From Acidobacteriota bacterium (GTDB taxonomy: Bacteria > Acidobacteriota > Polarisedimenticolia > JAPUIV01), in contig JAPUIV010000210.1 of the NCBI GenBank assembly GCA_027296665.1, forward strand, positions 1 through 6,223: 6,223 nucleotides of DNA, in the 5' to 3' direction. The notes under the pieces are model-generated. The model was given only the letters and a program-made list of their open reading frames with translations. It ran no database searches and was not told the origin of the DNA. How positions within the stretch are numbered: position 1 is the first letter of the stretch; every line of letters starts with the position of its first letter. Made by a program: the position numbers and the translations under genes. This document shows, piece by piece, positions 1 to 5,821 of this stretch.

Positions 1-179
1 CCGAAGGCGAAATGGTGGTAAGGCCGCTTGCAGCCCTTTTTCCGGCAAAGTTCCCGCAGGGTCCTGATCTGTTCGTTGATCCGAAGGTTGGCAGGCGCGA
101 GGACGGATCGGAGATGGTCCTCAAGAAGGATGTTGATCCCCTGTTTCCGGGAAATCCATTTTTTCAACCAGCCGGACAA
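1..179 (-). CDS. Hypothetical protein, 3' end beyond the window (partial)
   Basis: The frame is open from a TTG codon at 179-177 to the left edge, giving 59 codons without a stop. I chose TTG because a perfect AGGAGG lies 7 bases upstream and no ATG or GTG is in frame nearby. The visible part begins LSGWLKKWISRKQ and is basic and probably helical. It contains two cysteines four residues apart in CRKKGC (near residues 48-53) and then an aromatic/histidine stretch, RPYHHFAF, at the cut edge. I do not recognise the family. It starts 37 bp after the stop of the upstream minus-strand gene, so the two are probably co-transcribed. The remainder lies outside the window, so neither size nor function can be stated. 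An ATG at 210-208 is in a different frame and reaches a stop after about 30 codons. Confidence 0.55.
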   Translation of the reverse strand, partial: MSGWLKKWISRKQGINILLEDHLRSVLAPANLRINEQIRTLRELCRKKGCKRPYHHFAF

Positions 180-186
180 CCCGGTC

Positions 187-192
187 CCTCCT
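187..192 (-). promoter_or_regulatory. Ribosome binding site deciding a TTG start
   Basis: The minus strand reads AGGAGG here, seven bases before the TTG at 179-177. It is the strongest Shine-Dalgarno match near this gene and the main reason for placing the start there. Confidence 0.5.
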
Positions 193-216
193 GATCCGCC
201 GCCACGCCATCTTACT

Positions 217-591
217 CTACTTTTCCCGAACCGGGACAGGCGGGGAATCCTCCCCATCCATTCTCCTGAGAGCCGCCTCCTCGATCTTCAGGGCATCGGG
301 ATGAAAGGCGGAGAGGGCGAACCAGTAACCGGAGATCACGGTAGTTCCCTCGGCGTCACTCCCGCCGACCCGCAGATCCCGGTTCTCCGGATCGTAATCC
401 AGAATGAGGCCGGTCTCCGCCAGGAGGAGACGCCCCGGCTCCTCCTCCACCGATCGGTCCAGGGTTTCCTCGGCCAGCAGGAACTTCTCTCTCCCGGCCA
501 GGATCAGAAAGGCCCATTCCTTGGGGTCCCGGGCCGGGTCGGTCAGGAGAAAAAGTCCGAACAAGGCTGCCGGAAAAATAGATTGTTTCAT
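217..591 (-). CDS. Hypothetical small exported protein (124 aa)
   Basis: This ORF encodes 124 residues starting MKQSIFPAALFGLFLLTDPA: two charged or polar residues, a hydrophobic run to about residue 16, then a possible signal-peptidase region. That suggests an exported protein with a mature part of roughly 100 residues. No lipobox cysteine is present; the whole protein lacks cysteine. The mature part is acidic and looks beta-rich. The string GYWFALSAFHPD (about residues 88-99) recalls the WFAW..F.P segment near the end of DUF3179 proteins, but the rest does not let me assign that family. No good Shine-Dalgarno precedes the ATG, which is the main weakness. In-frame upstream sequence offers only CTG as an alternative. 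It is the first gene of a leftward pair and diverges from the redoxin-like gene at 744. Confidence 0.6.
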   Translation of the reverse strand: MKQSIFPAALFGLFLLTDPARDPKEWAFLILAGREKFLLAEETLDRSVEEEPGRLLLAETGLILDYDPENRDLRVGGSDAEGTTVISGYWFALSAFHPDALKIEEAALRRMDGEDSPPVPVREK

Positions 592-657
592 GACCAGAGG
601 AACCGGGTGATCCGGGTTTCTATTCCCTGGCGGTCGTTGGCGGGAATTTCGGGGCGG

Positions 658-679
658 CCGGGACTGTTATCAATCCCGG
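658..679. other. Short dyad in the divergent spacer
   Basis: CCGGGA at 658-663 is perfectly complementary to TCCCGG at 674-679, with a 10-base AT-richer centre, CTGTTATCAA. It sits in the 152-bp spacer between the leftward pair and the rightward operon, where a shared operator would be expected. No T-run follows on either strand, so it is not an intrinsic terminator. A six-base GC-rich arm can arise by chance in such DNA. I could not identify convincing -10/-35 elements around it. Confidence 0.2.
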
Positions 680-743
680 GTCCCCGGCGAGCCGGCCATC
701 GGTAGATATCTGTGCCTACCGTCCATACCCGGAGTCTTTGTTC

Positions 744-1250
744 ATGCCGAAAAGAACAGTTTTTCTCCTTTCCTGTCTGATCCTGATCCAGGCCGAGTAC
801 TCCGGCCTTCCGGCCGGCGTGGTCAAACGTCCCTTCCCCGCGCCGGAGTGGGCGGTATCGGGGTGGTTGAACGGCGATCCGGGAAGCCTGAAGGAGAACC
901 GCAACCGGGTCATCCTGATCGTTTCGATCCACACCGTGTTCGAGGGTCACGCCTCGCAGACTCCGCATCGCCTGAGCGGTTTCATCCGGGAGAAGAAGAT
1001 CCACCATCCCGTCGGTATCGACGCCTATCCGGAAGACTCGGCGGAGATCCCGATCACCATGAGAAGATACCGGACCGGTGGAACCCCGAACGTGACGATC
1101 ATCGACAAGCAGGGACGGGTGCGGTTCCACCATCTGGGCAGTTTCGATCCGGCCCCGGTCGAGGCGTTGATCGATCGCCTGCTGGCCGAACCGGGAGCGG
1201 ATGGGGAGAATGCCGCCCCGAAGCGGGACCTGATCCTTTCCGGAGAATAG
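744..1250 (+). CDS. Redoxin/TlpA-like thioredoxin-fold protein lacking the CxxC motif
   Basis: The product has 168 residues. I start it at ATG 744, which has GGAG nine bases upstream (731-734); a TTG two codons earlier is possible. The N-terminus MPKRTVFLLSCLILIQA is signal or anchor-like. Next comes PAPEWAVSGWLN (33-43), typical of the entry to a redoxin domain, then a beta strand RVILIVSIHTVFEGH (55-69). GGTPNVTIIDKQGRVRFHH (112-130) holds the cis-proline at T114-P115 and the following beta hairpin of thioredoxin folds. From memory, relatives carry a segment with a CPGC active site and a helix between the first strand and the HTVFE.H strand. Here that segment of roughly 30 residues is absent, and the only cysteine is C11 in the signal region. 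The protein therefore should not act as a dithiol oxidoreductase. It is followed 35 bp later by the phosphate transporter, probably in one operon. The fold assignment is fairly secure; the role is unknown. Confidence 0.85.
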   Translation: MPKRTVFLLSCLILIQAEYSGLPAGVVKRPFPAPEWAVSGWLNGDPGSLKENRNRVILIVSIHTVFEGHASQTPHRLSGFIREKKIHHPVGIDAYPEDSAEIPITMRRYRTGGTPNVTIIDKQGRVRFHHLGSFDPAPVEALIDRLLAEPGADGENAAPKRDLILSGE

Positions 1251-1285
1251 AAGAGTCAATACCAATCGATTAGAATAGGAGCCCG

Positions 1286-2404
1286 ATGTCGATCTATCTC
1301 CTTTTGATCGTGACCGGACTGTTCCTCGCTTTCGCCAACGGAGCGAATGATAACTTCAAGGGGGTCGCCACCCTGTACGGCAGCCGGACTACCTCCTTCC
1401 GGGTGGCGCTGCTGTGGGCCACCGCGGCCACCTTCCTGGGATCGATCGTGGCCATCCGGATCGCCGGAGGACTGACCCGGACCTTCACGGGAAGGGGACT
1501 GGTTCCGGAAACGATCGCCGGGTCGCCGCAACTTCTGATCGCGGTCGGCCTGGGCGCGGCAATCACCGTGATCCTCGCCACCGCCATCGGCATGCCGGTC
1601 TCGACCACGCACGCTCTAGTCGGCGCCCTCCTGGGGGCCGCCTGGATTGCCGCGCCCGCCCGGATCCGCTTCGGAGCCCTGGGATGGGGAGTGATGGCCC
1701 CCCTGCTGTTGAGCCCCATCATCGCCGTCGGGTTGACCCGGATCGTTTACCCCGCATTCCGTTTCGGGCGGCGATCCCTCGGCCTGACCAAGGAGTCCTG
1801 TCTCTGCCTCGGCTCGGAGGTGATCCAGACCATCCCGGAAGGGTCCGCGGCGCGGGTCGCGACCGCCACCGCCGCTCTCACCCTCTCCCTCGGGCAGGAG
1901 GTCGATTGCGTGGAAAGGTACCAGGGCAGAATTCTCGGTCTGAACGCCCAGAAAACCCTGGCGGCGGGCCATTTTCTCTCCTCGGGACTGGTCTCATTCG
2001 CCCGCGGGCTGAACGACACCCCGAAGATCGCCGCCCTTTTATTGATTTCCGGAACCGCTGGCGGTGATCTCCGTTTCTGGGCCATCGGCATCGGCATCGC
2101 CTTGGGGGGTCTGCTGAGCGCCCGGAAGGTGGCCCGCACCATGAGCCGGAGGATCACCCGGATGAACCACGGACAGGGATTCTCGGCGAACCTGGTCACC
2201 GCCTTCCTGGTGGTCATCGCCTCCCGCTGGGGCCTGCCGGTTTCGACCACCCACGTTTCCTGCGGCTCCCTGTTCGGGCTCAGTCTGGTCACCGGCGGGG
2301 GGAACCGGAAAACGATCCGGAACATCCTGCTGGCCTGGGGCGCCACCTTGCCGATCGCCGCCCTGATCGGGGCGCTCCTGTATCTTCTCCTAGCCCCAGC
2401 ATAG
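1286..2404 (+). CDS. pit: PiT-family inorganic phosphate transporter
   Basis: This 372-residue inner-membrane protein belongs to the PiT family (PF01384), low-affinity importers of inorganic phosphate, often as metal-phosphate, coupled to protons or sodium. It is hydrophobic throughout and shows the internal duplication of the family. Repeat 1 has GANDNFKG (19-26) and PVSTTHALVGALLGA (104-118). Repeat 2 has ARGLNDTPKIAAL (239-251) and PVSTTHVSCGSLFGL (318-332). A hydrophilic loop at about 160-225 separates the halves and contains three cysteines (172, 174, 208). The length suits the shorter bacterial and archaeal members rather than the roughly 500-residue E. coli PitA. The ATG has AGGAG only four bases upstream (1277-1281), a tight spacing. 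It lies between the redoxin-like gene and the glycosidase, whose start is six bases after its stop. With the convergent alkaline phosphatase nearby, it suggests a phosphate-acquisition locus. All family motifs look intact. Confidence 0.96.
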   Translation: MSIYLLLIVTGLFLAFANGANDNFKGVATLYGSRTTSFRVALLWATAATFLGSIVAIRIAGGLTRTFTGRGLVPETIAGSPQLLIAVGLGAAITVILATAIGMPVSTTHALVGALLGAAWIAAPARIRFGALGWGVMAPLLLSPIIAVGLTRIVYPAFRFGRRSLGLTKESCLCLGSEVIQTIPEGSAARVATATAALTLSLGQEVDCVERYQGRILGLNAQKTLAAGHFLSSGLVSFARGLNDTPKIAALLLISGTAGGDLRFWAIGIGIALGGLLSARKVARTMSRRITRMNHGQGFSANLVTAFLVVIASRWGLPVSTTHVSCGSLFGLSLVTGGGNRKTIRNILLAWGATLPIAALIGALLYLLLAPA

Positions 2405-2410
2405 AATGAG

Positions 2411-3562
2411 ATGGTGAACAGGAAGATCGTCTCCCTGCTGCCCTGGTTATCCGCTCTCGGGCTCCTGTTCGGATCCTGCGCGGGCGGCTCTTCCGGCTCA
2501 GTTTCGCCATCCTCCGTCGAGGAGCCCCCGGTTGCCGTCTCAGGCCCGGCCTCCCCCATCGAAAACGACAAGCACCGTGGAATCAGCTGGGTCGCCGGAA
2601 ACCCGGTAACCGAAACCGACTTCCACAATCTGACGCGGAATCACGTCAACTGGATCGTCCAGACCCCCTTCGGCTGGCAGAGGAAATTCAATTCCCCGCC
2701 GGTTCGGCTGGCCACCAAGGCGAGGGTCTTCTGGGGAGAGAGGGATATCGGCCTGGAAACCACGACCCGCATGGCGAAGCGGTTCGGTATCCGCATCCTC
2801 CTCAAACCGCACATCTGGATCACCCGGGCGGAGGACGGAAAATGGCGCCAGGATATCGCCATGGAGACGGAGGCGGAATGGGTTGAATGGTTCGCGAGCT
2901 ACCGCGCCTTCATGCTCCATTACGCCCGGCTGGCGGAGAGAACGGGAATCGAGGCGCTCTGCATCGGCACCGAACTGCAGGCGACGGTGCAGGAGAGGGA
3001 AACCGACTGGCGAGATATGATTTCCGACATCCGCCAGGTCTACTCCGGCAAGCTCCTGTATGCGGCGAACTGGTGGCGGGAGTTCGAGGAGGTTCCGTTC
3101 TGGGACGCGCTCGACTACATCGGCATCCAGGCCTACTTTCCCCTGACCCGGGAGGAGAACCCCACCCTGGAAGATCTCCGGGAGGGGTGGCGGCCGCACT
3201 TCGAGGCGATCCAATCGCTTCACGAACGCGTAGGCAAACCGGTCGTGTTCACCGAGATCGGTTACCGGAGCTCGGTGAACGCCGCCATCGAGCCATGGAA
3301 ATGGCCGGAATCGCTGCCCCCCACCGGGAGCGAGGACGGCCTGAAGGTCCAGGCCATCGGCTATCAGGCCTTCTTCCAGACCTTCTGGGATCAGGACTGG
3401 TTCGCGGGCGTCTATTTCTGGAAATGGTTTCCCCATCTCCAGGAGGGGGAACGGCAGATCCCGGGAGGGTTCTCGCCGCAGAACAAACCTGCCGAGGAGG
3501 TCATGGCCCGGTGGTATGGCCGCGCGAGCCGGTACCTCCGAACCCGAGAGCCGACACCATGA
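2411..3562 (+). CDS. Lipoprotein glycoside hydrolase, GH113-like (TIM barrel)
   Basis: The 383-residue product begins with a lipoprotein-type signal, hydrophobic from about 6 to 20 and ending LLFGSC with the lipidation cysteine at 23. A Ser/Gly/Pro-rich linker to about 50 follows, so the enzyme is probably anchored in the periplasm or on the outer membrane. The catalytic domain from about 56 onward has HRGISW at the first barrel strand, LLKPHIWI (130-137), CIGTELQ with putative acid/base Glu188, DYIGIQAYFPL (235-245) and VVFTEIGYRS with putative nucleophile Glu282, then a late VYFWKW strand (334-339). This order matches GH113, whose characterised members cleave beta-1,4-mannans; the substrate here is inferred only from family. 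The start is ATG 2411, six bases after the transporter stop, with a weak Shine-Dalgarno, so translational coupling is likely. The last ~20 codons overlap the 3' end of the convergent alkaline phosphatase gene. Confidence 0.9.
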   Translation: MVNRKIVSLLPWLSALGLLFGSCAGGSSGSVSPSSVEEPPVAVSGPASPIENDKHRGISWVAGNPVTETDFHNLTRNHVNWIVQTPFGWQRKFNSPPVRLATKARVFWGERDIGLETTTRMAKRFGIRILLKPHIWITRAEDGKWRQDIAMETEAEWVEWFASYRAFMLHYARLAERTGIEALCIGTELQATVQERETDWRDMISDIRQVYSGKLLYAANWWREFEEVPFWDALDYIGIQAYFPLTREENPTLEDLREGWRPHFEAIQSLHERVGKPVVFTEIGYRSSVNAAIEPWKWPESLPPTGSEDGLKVQAIGYQAFFQTFWDQDWFAGVYFWKWFPHLQEGERQIPGGFSPQNKPAEEVMARWYGRASRYLRTREPTP

Positions 3563-5042
3563 CATGGAAGAGATAGTTCTGTTCCTGGACGCCGTGGACC
3601 AGGTAGGCCTGTGGCCCGGCCGCGTACACCGGGACATCCTCGCCGGAGTGCGCCACCGCGATCAGGGGGAAGGCCGCCGCCTGCAGGAAGTCGGGCGCGG
3701 TGGTGTCGACACCGGTCAGATCGCGCCTCCCCTTCGAGCCTTCCTGGTCTTTTCCTGAATAGCCCGGACCGTTCGTGTAGTTCAGGGTCGTGTAGGGTAG
3801 TCCCCGCAAGTCGAGGGAAAATCCGACCATCGGATTGCCGGCCGGATCGATCGAACGCACCTTCCCCAGAATCGGATTCCCCCTGGCGGGGTATCCTGAC
3901 ATCGAGAATGCCATGCTGTGATCCGCGGTGACCAGGATCAGGGTTTTTTTCCGATCCACCCGATCGATCGCCACCTGGACTGCCTTTGCGAACTCAATCG
4001 TCTCGGTCAACGCCCGATATGCGTTCGAGGCATGATGCGCGTGGTCGATCCGTCCCCCTTCGACCATGAGGAAAAATCCCTTCCGGTTCCGGGCCAGGAT
4101 ATCGATCGCTTTGGCTGTCATCTGGCTCAGGGATGGCTCACCCGACCGATCGTGGCGGCGGTCGTGCTCGTACTCCATTTCGGCAATCTCGAACAGTCCC
4201 AGCAGATGGCGGGTCGCGGCCGGATCGACCGCATCGAATCCGGCCTGGTTCCAGATGTAGGCCGACCCTGTCGAGCGCAGCCACTCCTCCGTCAGATCGC
4301 GCCCGTCGGCCCGCCCTCCAGTCCGGTCCGGTTCCTCCGGGTCGGCAACGGTATCGGGGAGAAAGTGGTACCTGCCGCCTCCCATCGCCACCTCCAGACC
4401 GTCACCGAACGGGAATTCGATCAACTGCCGCGCGATGTCGGGGAATCCCGCCGCGTGGATTTCGATCGGCAGGTTGGCGTCGGATTCCCAGTTCCGGTCG
4501 GGAGAATGCGCATAACAGGCTGCCGGGGTCGCATGGGTCAGACGGGTAGTGGTCACCACGCCTGTCGAGAGTCCGTTCTCCTCGGCGATCTCCAGAATCG
4601 ATTTGAGGTTCCTCGCCGGCAGGGTCGAGATATCTCCCGGGAGTACCTCCTGGCTCACCGAAAGCATACCCACCCTGGTCTTCTCACCGGTGACAATGGC
4701 GGTCATGGTTCCGGCGGAGTCGCCAACCTGCAGGTCGGTGTTGTAGGTCTTGACCAGGGCGGTATAGGGTAGATTCTCGAAGCTCAGAAGGTTCTCCTCG
4801 CCGGGCTCTCCGCGCCTCTGCCCCGCCAAGATGCGGGCTGCCGCCACCGTGGCCAGGCTCATCCCGTCTCCCAGGAACAGAATGACGTTTTTCGCCTCGC
4901 CACGGTCCGGCCGGAGCCGGGCAGCCGCCTCGACCGCGGCGCGGCCCGCCTCGAACCAATCGACCGAACCGGCACCGGTATCGGCCGGGACCCCAAGAAC
5001 CGTCAATAACAGGATCGCCCCGAGGAACCTTCTTTTTAACAT
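3501..5042 (-). CDS. phoA: Alkaline phosphatase (PhoA family), secreted
   Basis: The 513-residue protein hydrolyses phosphate monoesters outside the cytoplasm using two zinc ions and one magnesium ion. I start it at ATG 5042-5040, preceded by GGAGAGAGGAG and followed by a classic signal peptide (MLKRRFLGAILLLTVLGVPA). The frame stays open 33 codons further, to 5141, but that extension would put a non-signal sequence in front. Conserved sites are complete: LGDGM with metal ligand D59; VGDSAG with nucleophile S109; THATPAACYAH with T172; R183 at the spacing of E. coli R166; VEGGRIDHAHH with E328, D333 and H337; TADH with D374 and H375; and AHSGEDVPVYA with H465. The DHAHH motif has His where E. 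coli PhoA has Lys328, as in mammalian-type enzymes. The gene ends 62 bp inside the convergent glycosidase gene. With the PiT gene it implies phosphate scavenging. I see no convincing Pho box upstream. Confidence 0.96.
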   Translation of the reverse strand: MLKRRFLGAILLLTVLGVPADTGAGSVDWFEAGRAAVEAAARLRPDRGEAKNVILFLGDGMSLATVAAARILAGQRRGEPGEENLLSFENLPYTALVKTYNTDLQVGDSAGTMTAIVTGEKTRVGMLSVSQEVLPGDISTLPARNLKSILEIAEENGLSTGVVTTTRLTHATPAACYAHSPDRNWESDANLPIEIHAAGFPDIARQLIEFPFGDGLEVAMGGGRYHFLPDTVADPEEPDRTGGRADGRDLTEEWLRSTGSAYIWNQAGFDAVDPAATRHLLGLFEIAEMEYEHDRRHDRSGEPSLSQMTAKAIDILARNRKGFFLMVEGGRIDHAHHASNAYRALTETIEFAKAVQVAIDRVDRKKTLILVTADHSMAFSMSGYPARGNPILGKVRSIDPAGNPMVGFSLDLRGLPYTTLNYTNGPGYSGKDQEGSKGRRDLTGVDTTAPDFLQAAAFPLIAVAHSGEDVPVYAAGPQAYLVHGVQEQNYLFHVMVSALGFGGTGSRGHTTGP

Positions 5043-5045
5043 TTT

Positions 5046-5056
5046 CTCCTCTCTCC
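5046..5056 (-). promoter_or_regulatory. Ribosome binding site of the alkaline phosphatase gene
   Basis: The minus strand carries GGAGAGAGGAG ending three bases before the ATG at 5042. The distal GGAG (5056-5053) is ten bases from the start and the proximal AGGAG (5050-5046) is three bases from it. Two overlapping candidates at this point favour the signal-peptide start over the longer open frame. Confidence 0.55.
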
Positions 5057-5148
5057 ATTGCCTGGACAGGATCGAAACCACCGCCTCTATTTTCCTCCAG
5101 AACGGCAAATTTCCCAAAATCATATAGTTACGCCAGATCAAGGGGACC

Positions 5149-5167
5149 CGCCGGGGATGGCCCGGCG
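5149..5167. other. GC-rich dyad in the divergent spacer
   Basis: CGCCGGG (5149-5155) and CCCGGCG (5161-5167) are perfect 7-base complements around a GATGG loop. The dyad lies in the 195-bp region between the alkaline phosphatase start and the DUF4870 start. No T-run follows it on either strand, so it is not a standard intrinsic terminator. It could be a regulator site, a structure in the phosphatase leader, or chance in GC-rich DNA. Confidence 0.3.
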
Positions 5168-5191
5168 ATTGCGCAAAAAATTCCCCATTTC

Positions 5192-5220
5192 TTGAGGAAT
5201 GATCCTGCCGATGTTATAGT
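5192..5220 (+). promoter_or_regulatory. Sigma70-like promoter for the DUF4870 gene
   Basis: TTGAGG (5192-5197) and TATAGT (5215-5220) are separated by exactly 17 bases and match the -35 and -10 consensus well. A transcript starting about seven bases after the -10 box would begin near 5227. That leaves a leader of only about ten bases and places its 5' end inside the AGGAG at 5225-5229. ATTCC and GGAAT arms flank the -35 region (about 5180-5200). The promoter is inferred from sequence alone. Confidence 0.45.
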
Positions 5221-5237
5221 GCCGAGGAGAAACCCGA

Positions 5238-5609
5238 ATGAACCACGAAACCCAGACAGGGGTGGAGATTCCCCGCGAAGCCAGGAAGTGGGCGATGATC
5301 TGCCATATCATCGCTTTGGTGGGCCTGGCTGGAAACGGCATCGGTTTTTTACTTGGCCCACTCATCGTCTGGCTGATCAACAAGGAAGATCATCCATATA
5401 TCGACCAGCAGGGGAAGGAGGCGGTGAACTTTCAGCTCACCTCCTTCCTGGCGCTATTCGTCAGCGCCATTCTCTGCTTGGTTTTCATTGGATTCGGGCT
5501 TCTGATAATCATCGGGATCTTCATGACCATCATGCCGATCATCGCCGCGGTCAAGGCGAATGATGGAGTGGATTACAAGTATCCATTGACCATCCGATTC
5601 ATCAAGTAA
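5238..5609 (+). CDS. DUF4870 domain-containing membrane protein
   Basis: This small integral membrane protein of 123 residues matches DUF4870 (Tic20-like). It starts at ATG 5238 with AGGAG eight bases upstream. A short polar N-terminus leads into WAMICHIIALVGLAG (19-32) and a hydrophobic stretch to GPLIVWLINKED (40-51). The signature H-P-Y-I-D-Q-Q-G-K-E-A-V-N-F-Q runs over 52-66. Two further hydrophobic segments cover about 68-105, and the protein ends with AAVKANDGVDYKYPLTIRFI, the usual family ending. Length and motif order are normal for the family, whose molecular role is not established. It is transcribed alone from its own promoter, diverging from alkaline phosphatase. Its stop lies ten bases from the stop of the convergent small ORF, and no terminator hairpin is visible between them. 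Confidence 0.93.
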   Translation: MNHETQTGVEIPREARKWAMICHIIALVGLAGNGIGFLLGPLIVWLINKEDHPYIDQQGKEAVNFQLTSFLALFVSAILCLVFIGFGLLIIIGIFMTIMPIIAAVKANDGVDYKYPLTIRFIK

Positions 5610-5619
5610 TTCAACCAGC

Positions 5620-5787
5620 TTACAAATCAGATCGGTTCCAACCTGGCGGTGAAGTGGCGCAGGCGCGGCCGTTTTCATGCTTCTCCTTCCAGGTCCGCAC
5701 GGAACCGAGGTCGCAGTCATCGTGTAGAAACTGGCAGCGCCGGATCAACGCTTCGAGCCGCCTGTCTGTCTTTGCTTTCCTTGTCAT
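5620..5787 (-). CDS. 55-residue ORF, likely N-terminal remnant of a 2-hydroxyacyl-CoA dehydratase-family subunit
   Basis: An ATG at 5787-5785, with GGAAG eight bases upstream, opens a 55-codon frame ending in TAA at 5622-5620. The peptide begins MTRKAKTDRRLEALIRRCQ and continues with FLHDDCDLGSVRTWKEKHEN. That layout (charged start, amphipathic helix with R.C, then S.VR.WKE.HP-like) resembles the N-terminus of the 2-hydroxyglutaryl-CoA dehydratase/benzoyl-CoA reductase family (HgdB/BcrC type), which normally continues for more than 300 residues. Here the similarity fades in GRACATSPPGW, where relatives have a conserved G..PVY.P segment. No other frame continues it before the DUF4870 gene. It follows the TetR gene on the same strand after 34 bp. 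It is either a decayed gene end or an expressed small protein. I recognise the family from memory and the match is short. Confidence 0.5.
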   Translation of the reverse strand: MTRKAKTDRRLEALIRRCQFLHDDCDLGSVRTWKEKHENGRACATSPPGWNRSDL

Positions 5788-5821
5788 GAATATTTCTTCC
5801 GCCGATCGATTCGATCCCGCT

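Noticed and set aside
676..695. A second hairpin around CCGGCGAGCCGG in the divergent spacer
   Set aside because: The arms leave a loop of only two bases, and such GC palindromes are expected by chance in this sequence.
588..1265. A 225-codon open frame on the minus strand opposite the redoxin-like gene
   Set aside because: Its composition is a typical GC-rich shadow, rich in Arg and Asp with no recognisable motif, and it lies opposite a gene with clear thioredoxin-fold motifs.
2540..3637. A long minus-strand frame opposite the glycosidase gene
   Set aside because: The plus-strand frame has a signal peptide, catalytic motifs and a sensible start. The opposite frame is a low-information mirror of it and has no ribosome binding site worth noting.
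5043..5141. A 33-residue N-terminal extension of the alkaline phosphatase from an upstream ATG
   Set aside because: The extension would displace a classic signal peptide, and the strong purine-rich ribosome site lies inside it, immediately before MLKRRF.
5085..5145. A sigma70 promoter for alkaline phosphatase around TATGAT on the minus strand
   Set aside because: The only -35-like TTGATC lies 11 bases from the -10-like box, which is too close, and no Pho-box repeats could be recognised.
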